A program made the translations under genes and the position numbers. 29,555 bases of DNA from a virus, in the IMG/VR virus record IMGVR_UViG_3300048440_000283, positions 1-29,555 of that record. One strand, written 5' to 3'. Positions 23,851 through 29,555 of the stretch are shown in pieces; within the stretch, counting starts at the first letter, position 1, and each line of letters begins with the position of its first letter. The notes below the pieces were generated by a model, which saw only the letters and a program-made list of their open reading frames with translations, was not told the DNA's origin and ran no database searches.

Positions 23851-24307
23851 GGAATTATATAACAGAAAAGTTAAAGTACCTGAATCACTTTGTAATCACC
23901 TATCTCAGTGTTTTGATTCTGTTGACGCCGATAGTAATGTCGAAGGGTTTAATAGAAACCAAGACTTAAGAAAAAGTGGTGTGGCCACTTACCAACAAAT
24001 TAAAAGAATTAAAAATTGGTTTGAAGGTTATGAGGGTAATAAAGAAGATTCACCATACATTTTAAATGGTGGTGAAAGAATGGAAAAATGGTGTGATAGT
24101 GTTTTAGACCATTGGAGAAAAACATTAGATATCGGTAAAAAGGCCAAATCAGAAGGTGGTATGGAAAATGAATATATAAAATATCATACTAAAGATGGAA
24201 TAGTTGTTAGTCCTAATCAAAAACATGAGAAAGGTATTAACAAATTTGACACGTCTGTAACTGAACAAATAAAACAAATAAACGATATAATGAAAACATT
24301 AATATAA
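23843..24307 (+). CDS. Phage protein of unknown function
   Basis: A 154-residue, mostly helical protein. Recognisable stretches are ATYQQIKRIKNWFEGYEGN (about 49-67), DSPYILNGGERMEKWCDSVLDHWR (about 69-92) and a late SVTEQIKQINDIMKTLI helix. I recall this TYQQ.KRIKNWF...LNGG..M..W pattern from other large phages, without a known role. It overlaps the previous gene by 8 bases and the next by one base (TAATG), so it is translated as part of the operon. The function is unknown; it may bind nucleic acid or act in head assembly. Confidence 0.6.
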   Translation: MNKELYNRKVKVPESLCNHLSQCFDSVDADSNVEGFNRNQDLRKSGVATYQQIKRIKNWFEGYEGNKEDSPYILNGGERMEKWCDSVLDHWRKTLDIGKKAKSEGGMENEYIKYHTKDGIVVSPNQKHEKGINKFDTSVTEQIKQINDIMKTLI

Positions 24308-24606
24308 TGGCAACACAAAATGACAAATTAGACTTCGCACAACCAGCTAACTCATTATCTGAATACGCTGAAGCGGAAAGAGCAAAGTTATTCCCTAAGA
24401 ATGATTTTTCACCAAAAAGTGACCTTTACTCACCTCAACATCCCGATGCGATGGCAGATGGTGATAATATTGGTAGAGGAACTGCTCAATTTTTAGATGT
24501 CTACAACGAAACTGCTGGTACTTCAACAGATATACAAGCAAGGGTTGAAAACACAAAAATTGATAAATATAGTCCTAATAAACCCTACCCTAACTTCGAC
24601 TTGTAA
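24307..24606 (+). CDS. Small Asp/Pro-rich phage protein
   Basis: A 99-residue hydrophilic protein with little predicted structure: an N-terminal ANSLSEYAEAERAKLFPKNDF helix, YSPQHPDAMADGDNIGRGTAQFLDVYNETAGTSTDIQARVENT and a KYSPNKPYPNFDL end. Overlaps of one base at both ends (TAATG) tie it to neighbours in the operon. It could be a minor virion or chaperone protein. I do not recognise the family. Confidence 0.55.
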   Translation: MATQNDKLDFAQPANSLSEYAEAERAKLFPKNDFSPKSDLYSPQHPDAMADGDNIGRGTAQFLDVYNETAGTSTDIQARVENTKIDKYSPNKPYPNFDL

Positions 24607-24989
24607 TGAAATTACTTACCACGGTTAAAGGTCTTATAAATGAAATTGCGTCTCTTAGTGATATTGAAAAATCAATTAGAGACCGAAAAGTTGTAGTTAT
24701 TAATTACGATGGTAAGGAACCCGGTGGTAAGGGATATAGAACAATAGAACCTGTTTGTGTGGGTAGAAGTAAGGGTGGTAATAATATGGTACTCAGAGCA
24801 TGGGATACTGAAGGTGCGTCACATACCGCAACTATAGGTGAAAAACCATTACCCGGATGGAGGTTATTCAGAGTTGATAAAATATTTACTTATAAGTTAA
24901 CTAATGATACCTTTAATGAACCTAGACCTAACTACAACCCTAACGGTGATAACAGTATGTCTAGTGTAATTTTAAACGCAAAATTTTAA
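24606..24989 (+). CDS. WYL-like domain protein
   Basis: A 127-residue protein, probably a stand-alone WYL-type beta domain: VVVINYDGKEPGGKGYRTIEPVCVG, NNMVLRAWDTEGASHT and PGWRLFRVDKI have the pattern of such domains, which bind nucleic acid or small ligands and act as regulators. The C-terminal 25 residues (NEPRPNYNPNGDNSM) are a flexible tail. The N-terminal helix MKLLTTVKGLINEI includes Ile-Asn-Glu at 11-13. It overlaps the previous gene by one base and the next starts 11 bases on. In phages WYL proteins appear among regulators and also among virion-linked genes; which applies here is not clear. Confidence 0.55.
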   Translation: MKLLTTVKGLINEIASLSDIEKSIRDRKVVVINYDGKEPGGKGYRTIEPVCVGRSKGGNNMVLRAWDTEGASHTATIGEKPLPGWRLFRVDKIFTYKLTNDTFNEPRPNYNPNGDNSMSSVILNAKF

Positions 24990-25000
24990 TATAAAATAAT

Positions 25001-25612
25001 ATGAGTGACTTAATGCAAAAATTAGCAGTTTCTAAAAAAATAATGGATAAACACAATGGAACACCTAGGAATCAAGGTGGAGGGTCACTACCTATGTCCG
25101 AAAATATAAACGCGACATATAATGTGCCTCAAGATATGATACAACAACAAGTACCTCAACAACAAGTACCTCAACAGGCTCAACCAATTAGTAATGGTGA
25201 ACCTGTAAGTGAAAATGCGATTAAAAATTCTAAATTACCGGATGAAATAAAAAAATTAATGTTAGAAAATCCTATAGTTCAGCCACAGTCTAATGGTCCA
25301 GTATTAACTGACGAATTAATACAAGGAGCCACACGACTAATGAATAATAATACACCTCCTCAAACAGGTCCTTTACAAAATGAAGGTAATACTGTTATCT
25401 CTAATTCTTCAACAATACCAAACAATGGGGATTTAAAACAAATGATTAGAGATGTAGTTCGTGACACAGTTAGAGATGTTGTTAGAGAAGAATTAAAAAG
25501 TTCGGGTATTGTTACTGAAGGAAACCAAAAAGTTAATGAAACATTATCTCTTAGAGTAGGTAAACATGTGTTTGAAGGAAAAGTCCTTAAAGTAAAAAAA
25601 GTAAAACAATAA
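25001..25612 (+). CDS. Gln/Pro-rich low-complexity phage protein
   Basis: A 203-residue protein with a low-complexity first half. VPQDMIQQQVPQQQVPQQAQ (about 42-61) includes a 15-base direct repeat in the DNA, followed by Asn/Pro/Ser-rich linkers, then a charged helix with repeats of RDVVRDTVRDVVREELK (about 148-164) likely to form a coiled coil, and a C-terminal basic beta segment (LSLRVGKHVFEGKVLKVKKVK). It follows the WYL-like gene by 11 bases with no Shine-Dalgarno. I do not recognise its function; the composition suits an assembly or internal virion protein. Confidence 0.5.
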   Translation: MSDLMQKLAVSKKIMDKHNGTPRNQGGGSLPMSENINATYNVPQDMIQQQVPQQQVPQQAQPISNGEPVSENAIKNSKLPDEIKKLMLENPIVQPQSNGPVLTDELIQGATRLMNNNTPPQTGPLQNEGNTVISNSSTIPNNGDLKQMIRDVVRDTVRDVVREELKSSGIVTEGNQKVNETLSLRVGKHVFEGKVLKVKKVKQ

Positions 25613-25667
25613 CAATACCTTTTCTTATTAAAAATCTTTTACTATATTTTGATTAAAATTAAATTAT

Positions 25668-26876
25668 ATGTCAAAGATAAGAGTATTAGTCCTACCATCC
25701 GATAGAACAGGTGTCGGTAAATTTCGTTCAGTTGAACCTCACATTTTTCTACAAAATCAAAATCCTGATGACTTTCATGTAGATATAGATTACGACCCAA
25801 AAATTAATGATGATAACTTTTGGAAAGGTTATGATATGGTTCATTTTCATAGAACAATCACTAAAGATTATGATAGTACACCGGCCTTAATCGATAAATT
25901 ACATAAATGGGGCATAGTAACAGTTGCCGATATTGATGATTATTGGTTACCAACTAAAGAACATCCCGCACATGCTATGATTCAAAATAATAAGTTGAAT
26001 CTAAAAATTAGAGCAAACTTAAAAGCTGCTCAATATGTGACAACAACTACAGAGATTTTTGCTCAAGAAATAAAAAAGTTTAATAAAAATGTTTTTGTTT
26101 TACCAAACGCGATTAACCCTAATGAACCTCAGTTTAAACATAAGACAGAACCCTCAGATAAATTAAGATTTGGGTGGTTAGGTGGTTCTTCACATTTACA
26201 CGATTTAAAAATATTAGATAATTGTTTTAGTAAATTAGGTAACTTAAAAGAAAAATATGAGTTATATTTATGTGGTTTTGATACAAGAGGCTCAGTAACT
26301 GAAATTGACCAAAAAACAGGTAATCAAAAACAAAGAGATATTAAACCAGAAGAAACGGTATGGGCGGAGTATGAAAAAATATTCACAAAAAACTATCAGG
26401 ATGTACCTGAAGAATATAAAAAATACCTTTTAACGTATAATCAACAACCTTACAACGATGAAAAATATTATCATAGAGTTTGGACACAACCCGTCACTTC
26501 GTACGCTAAAAACTACGCAAAATTTGACGTATCTTTAGCTCCGATTAAAAATCATATCTTTAATAGAATGAAATCTCAATTAAAAGTAATTGAAGCGGGG
26601 TTTTATAAAAAGGCAATTATAGCCTCAAATATTGGACCTTATACCATCGATTTAAAACACGCACTTAAATATGGTGAATTTGTTGATGGTAATGCATTAT
26701 TAGTAAATGAAGGTAGAAATCATTCAGATTGGGCAAAATATATTAAGAAATTGGTTAATAACCCAACATGGGCTGAAGATTTAGGTGAAAGGTTATATGA
26801 AACAGTAAAAGACACTTATGATTTAAATGTAGTAACAAAAACGAGAGCAGAAATATATAAAACAATAACAAAATGA
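25668..26876 (+). CDS. Glycosyltransferase, GT-B (GT1/GT4-like)
   Basis: A 402-residue glycosyltransferase of GT-B type. It starts IRVLVLPSDRTGVGKFRS with the typical N-terminal Rossmann strand and Gly loop; has MVHFHRT (about 57-63), FVLPNAINP (143-151), LRFGWLGGSSHLHD (166-179) at the start of the second lobe, and the C-terminal LAPIKN...MKSQLKVIEAGFYKKAIIASNIGPY motif with the Lys/Glu donor-binding pattern. It overlaps the following exonuclease gene by 4 bases. Phage GTs modify virion proteins, modified DNA bases or host surface glycans; with another GT 1.3 kb downstream a shared glycan pathway is likely, but the acceptor cannot be told. Confidence 0.75.
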   Translation: MSKIRVLVLPSDRTGVGKFRSVEPHIFLQNQNPDDFHVDIDYDPKINDDNFWKGYDMVHFHRTITKDYDSTPALIDKLHKWGIVTVADIDDYWLPTKEHPAHAMIQNNKLNLKIRANLKAAQYVTTTTEIFAQEIKKFNKNVFVLPNAINPNEPQFKHKTEPSDKLRFGWLGGSSHLHDLKILDNCFSKLGNLKEKYELYLCGFDTRGSVTEIDQKTGNQKQRDIKPEETVWAEYEKIFTKNYQDVPEEYKKYLLTYNQQPYNDEKYYHRVWTQPVTSYAKNYAKFDVSLAPIKNHIFNRMKSQLKVIEAGFYKKAIIASNIGPYTIDLKHALKYGEFVDGNALLVNEGRNHSDWAKYIKKLVNNPTWAEDLGERLYETVKDTYDLNVVTKTRAEIYKTITK

Positions 26877-27574
26877 TAGATTTACCATTAAACAAACTTT
26901 TATTTTTCGATTTAGAAACTGTAGGTATTGAAAAAGACTTACCGACACTTAAGAAAAATAAACCAGAATTAGCAAGATTATTTGAGAGTTACTTAGATTG
27001 GTTTATTAGGAAATATCCTGACCAAGAAGGTAAAACACCTGAAGAGATTTTTATTAATAAGGCCGCATTAGTTGCTGAGTTCTCTAAAATTATAGTAGCA
27101 TCTTTTTCTTTTATAACTCCAAGTGATGAGGTACATACTCAAACATTTGCCGAAGATGACGAGAAAGAATTATTACTTAAGGTTAGAGACTTATTAAATA
27201 AAGTTCAAAAATTAGATTTTCACTTATGTGGACATAATATTAAATTTTTTGATATACCAACCTTAGGTAAAAGATTTTTAACTAATAATATTTTACCACC
27301 AAAAATATTACCTTCATACGAAACTAAACCGTGGGAGGTAAAGGCTCTTGACACTAAAGATATTTGGCAGTTTGGTAACAATTTTGGGATATCATCGTTA
27401 GATTTAATGTGTGTGTCAATGGGTATTGAAAGTCCTAAAACGGGGGAAGTAAGTGGTAATTTAGTACACGACACATATTGGAACGCAAATGGATTATCGC
27501 CAATAGCGGAATACTGTGAAAAGGATGTAAATGTACTTGTCGAATTAATTAGAAAAATTTACAATTTAAAATAA
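26873..27574 (+). CDS. Predicted DEDDy 3'-5' exonuclease
   Basis: A 233-residue DnaQ-fold exonuclease of the PolB-exonuclease-like type (PF10108-like). Exo I is LLFFDLETVG (Asp13, Glu15), Exo II is LCGHNIKFFDIPTL (Asn122, Asp127), Exo III is IAEYCEKDV (Tyr214, Asp218), giving the DEDDy set. The sequence begins at MIDLPLNKLL and has an unusual ~45-residue helical insertion (residues 20-62) between Exo I and II. The phage polymerase already has its own exonuclease domain, so this may trim single-stranded ends in repair or recombination. It overlaps the GT gene by 4 bases and the dUTPase gene follows by 3 bases. Confidence 0.85.
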   Translation: MIDLPLNKLLFFDLETVGIEKDLPTLKKNKPELARLFESYLDWFIRKYPDQEGKTPEEIFINKAALVAEFSKIIVASFSFITPSDEVHTQTFAEDDEKELLLKVRDLLNKVQKLDFHLCGHNIKFFDIPTLGKRFLTNNILPPKILPSYETKPWEVKALDTKDIWQFGNNFGISSLDLMCVSMGIESPKTGEVSGNLVHDTYWNANGLSPIAEYCEKDVNVLVELIRKIYNLK

Positions 27575-27577
27575 GAT

Positions 27578-28177
27578 ATGTTTAAAAAATTTAATGAATT
27601 AAAAAATGATATGTCTAAATTAAAAGACATACAAAAGCAACTTAGTGATGTGGATATGTCTGACCCTAAAGCGATGTTAGAGTCTTTCGGTGTTGATTAT
27701 GATGAGTTAGAAAAATCATTTACTCACACAGGATTTGAACCAACACAAATAGACTATACTTTTAAGTCCGTTAATCCTGAACCTAAATATCACTATGGTA
27801 GTGATTCGGGGTTCGACTTACGAGCTAATGAAAAAGTGACATTAGAACCATTTGGTAGAGCTTTAATCCCAACAGGCTTATACATTGATGTACCACAAAG
27901 GAGTGAGGTACAAGTAAGACCTAAAAGTGGTTTAGCTATTAAGAAAGGTTTAACCGTCCTTAACACACCAGGTACTGTGGACGAAGGATACACAGGGGAA
28001 ATAAAAGTTATATTAATTAATCTTAGTAATGAAACTCAAGTAATCGAATTTGGAGATAAAATTGCACAAGCGGTAATATGTCCCGTAATTCAAGGTCGAG
28101 ACGTTAAGTTAAATAGAGTTAAAGAAATTAAAGAAAAAGACCGTAACTCAAACGGATTTGGTTCTACAGGAAATTAA
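27578..28177 (+). CDS. dut: dUTPase with N-terminal helical extension
   Basis: A 199-residue trimeric-type dUTP pyrophosphatase, which keeps uracil out of phage DNA and yields dUMP for thymidylate synthesis. All five motifs are intact: I SDSGFDLRA (75-83), II RPKSGLA (114-120), III GTVDEGYTGEI (132-142, with catalytic Asp135 and Tyr138), IV GDKIAQAV (159-166) and V NSNGFGSTG (190-198). Typical proteins are about 150 residues; the first ~55 residues here are an added charged helical region (FKKFNELKNDMSKLKDIQKQ) that may be a coiled coil. It follows the exonuclease by 3 bases and precedes a glycosyltransferase by 10. Confidence 0.93.
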   Translation: MFKKFNELKNDMSKLKDIQKQLSDVDMSDPKAMLESFGVDYDELEKSFTHTGFEPTQIDYTFKSVNPEPKYHYGSDSGFDLRANEKVTLEPFGRALIPTGLYIDVPQRSEVQVRPKSGLAIKKGLTVLNTPGTVDEGYTGEIKVILINLSNETQVIEFGDKIAQAVICPVIQGRDVKLNRVKEIKEKDRNSNGFGSTGN

Positions 28178-28187
28178 ATAAAATTTT

Positions 28188-29555
28188 ATGATAACAATTG
28201 GATATTGTACTAAAAAAATTGACCCTAAGTTTAAAGAATATATAGAACAGTCTTGCGGTGTTCATAAAATGGAGGTCATACCTTTTGAAAATCCAGGTAC
28301 CCATTCATTAAGTGAGGCTTATAATATAATTTTAGAAAAGGCAAGTAACGATATAGTAGTATTATGTCACGATGACCTTTACTTCGAAAAGAAGAATTGG
28401 GGAAATAAGGTACTTAAACATTTTAAAAGAAATCCTGAATATGGTATTTTAGGGGTCGCAGGTACTAAATTTTTTCCTAAGTCGGCAAGATGGTGGGAAA
28501 TTACCGAAGAGATGTTAGGTATAGTTAACCACCAACAAGGTGAAAAAAAATGGACTAACCAATATAGTGAATCAAAGGGTAGTAAATTAGATGAAACCGT
28601 CATTGTTGATGGTCTTTTCATCGCTTTAGATAAAACTAAAATAAAACATACTTTTGATGAATCTTTTAATGGATTTCATTTTTATGATTTAGGTTTTAGT
28701 TTTAAAAATCACATTAGTGGAGTTAAGATTGGAGTATTTTATGATGTGAGAATAACCCACCTTTCAATAGGTCAGACAAATAATGAATGGGAAAATAATA
28801 GGTTAAAATTCTTAAGTATGTACGAGGATAAATTACCTATACTTTTACCTACTAAATTTAATAAAAAACCAATAAAGAAAGGTGAACCCTTAGTAACTTT
28901 AGCGATGCCAATTTATAATTATGCTAAAAGGTTAAATCCTACTTTACAATCCGTTTATAACCAAGATTATACTAATTTCGAAATTACTTTAGTTAATGAT
29001 GGTTCAGATGATGAGTACTGTTTAATGAAATTAGATTCATTAGAAGGTCAGGAAGGTATACGAATTATACATAAAGAGAATACTGGAGTTTCTGACACTC
29101 GAAACGTGGCGGTTAGAGAAGGTAAAGGTGAATACATTTTACCTTTAGATGCTGATGATATGATTTATCCTGGTTACCTTAAAACAGGTGTTAACATTAT
29201 AAAGAAAAACCCTAAAATAAGTCCTGTTTATTGCGATACTGTTCATGTTGGTGAAATGCAGGGGTTAGAAAAAAGACCTGAGTGGTCAAAAGAAAGACTT
29301 TTACAGGGTCCATTTATAGTTAATAGTTCTATGTATTCCCGTGAAGCTTATAATTCAATAGAGGGTTACAGTACAGAAATGAAAGGATGGGTAGATTATG
29401 ACTTATGGGTACAAATGATGGATGCCGGTTTTATTGGTAAAAGAATCCCTAAGGGACTATTTATTTATTTCCACCATGAAAGTGAAGGTAAGGGGTCAGT
29501 CTCTACATCTGCACGACAAAATATGGGGGAATTACATAAAACAGTCTTGGAAAGA
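28188..29555 (+). CDS. Two-domain GT-A (GT2-like) glycosyltransferase, runs off window
   Basis: An open frame of 456 codons with no stop before the window ends. The first domain (1-215) has a GT-A-like fold: IGYCTKK, SLSEAYNIIL, VVLCHDDLYF with Asp62-Asp63 where DxD would lie, GVAGT, VDGLF (140-144) and HFYDLGF. The second (234 onward) is a classic GT2 domain: PLVTLAMPIYNYAKRLNPTL, LVNDGSDDE (268-276), TGVSDTRNVAVREGKGEYI and LPLDADDMIYPGYL with the DxD at 321-323. Such tandem GTs add sugars to phage or host glycans. With the GT-B enzyme upstream this may be part of a glycan locus that continues past the window. The start ATG at 28188 lies 10 bases after the dut stop. Confidence 0.8.
   Translation, partial: MITIGYCTKKIDPKFKEYIEQSCGVHKMEVIPFENPGTHSLSEAYNIILEKASNDIVVLCHDDLYFEKKNWGNKVLKHFKRNPEYGILGVAGTKFFPKSARWWEITEEMLGIVNHQQGEKKWTNQYSESKGSKLDETVIVDGLFIALDKTKIKHTFDESFNGFHFYDLGFSFKNHISGVKIGVFYDVRITHLSIGQTNNEWENNRLKFLSMYEDKLPILLPTKFNKKPIKKGEPLVTLAMPIYNYAKRLNPTLQSVYNQDYTNFEITLVNDGSDDEYCLMKLDSLEGQEGIRIIHKENTGVSDTRNVAVREGKGEYILPLDADDMIYPGYLKTGVNIIKKNPKISPVYCDTVHVGEMQGLEKRPEWSKERLLQGPFIVNSSMYSREAYNSIEGYSTEMKGWVDYDLWVQMMDAGFIGKRIPKGLFIYFHHESEGKGSVSTSARQNMGELHKTVLER

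Noticed and set aside
25613-25667. Bacteroidota-type -33/-7 promoter before the first glycosyltransferase
   Set aside because: TATATTTTG only roughly resembles TAnnTTTG and no well-placed TTG was found upstream, so I did not list it.
1-29555. tRNA genes or integration genes
   Set aside because: The intergenic gaps are short and AT-rich with no cloverleaf or attachment-like pattern that I could see, and no integrase or recombinase appears.

Overview
The window is a segment of a large, AT-rich, T4-like tailed phage (myovirus) genome. This rests on recognisable T4-type genes: a contractile tail sheath (gp18-like), a tail tube (gp19-like), a baseplate hub protein (gp26-like), neck and tail-completion proteins (gp13-, probable gp14- and gp15-like) and a family B DNA polymerase (gp43-like). 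The genes are tightly packed, often with 1-8 base start/stop overlaps. Most starts have no Shine-Dalgarno sequence, only A-rich leaders, which fits a Bacteroidota-type host; that host assignment is inference. The standard genetic code fits all reading frames. I see no tRNA, CRISPR array, insertion sequence or integrase, and no gene-free stretch longer than 300 bases.

Layout. 21-5923 (minus): baseplate hub genes, a hairpin terminator, tail tube, a HAD-type phosphatase, a 47-codon gene and a very large tail sheath. 6058-6207 (plus): a 49-codon ribbon-helix-helix-like gene. 6208-8320 (minus): a three-gene overlapping neck/tail-completion operon. 8367-13226 (plus): an SNF2-type helicase, a superoxide dismutase fused to a putative nuclease domain, a gp13-like neck protein and a small beta-rich protein. 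13195-23041 (minus): in transcription order, a Cys-rich LamG-like virion protein, a metzincin metalloprotease carrying a baseplate-type N-terminal domain, a stand-alone copy of that domain, a Pro/Thr-repeat fibre protein, a six-cysteine protein and DNA polymerase. 23098-29555 (plus): four small phage proteins, including a WYL-type one, a Q/P-rich protein, a glycosyltransferase, a DEDDy exonuclease, dUTPase and a two-domain glycosyltransferase that runs off the window.

A recurring element close to TATTTATAATAAA, always read towards the following gene, precedes nearly every transcription unit and is the likely late promoter. It is the reverse complement of the T4 late box TATAAATA, which is unusual. 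At several genes it lies only 6-8 bases before the start codon.

The most interesting items are the SOD-nuclease fusion, which has four Leu-Thr-Glu sites that could be cut by a T4-type prohead protease; the tail metzincin with its paralogous N-terminal domain; the 11-residue Cys repeat at the end of the LamG-like protein; and the promoter system.
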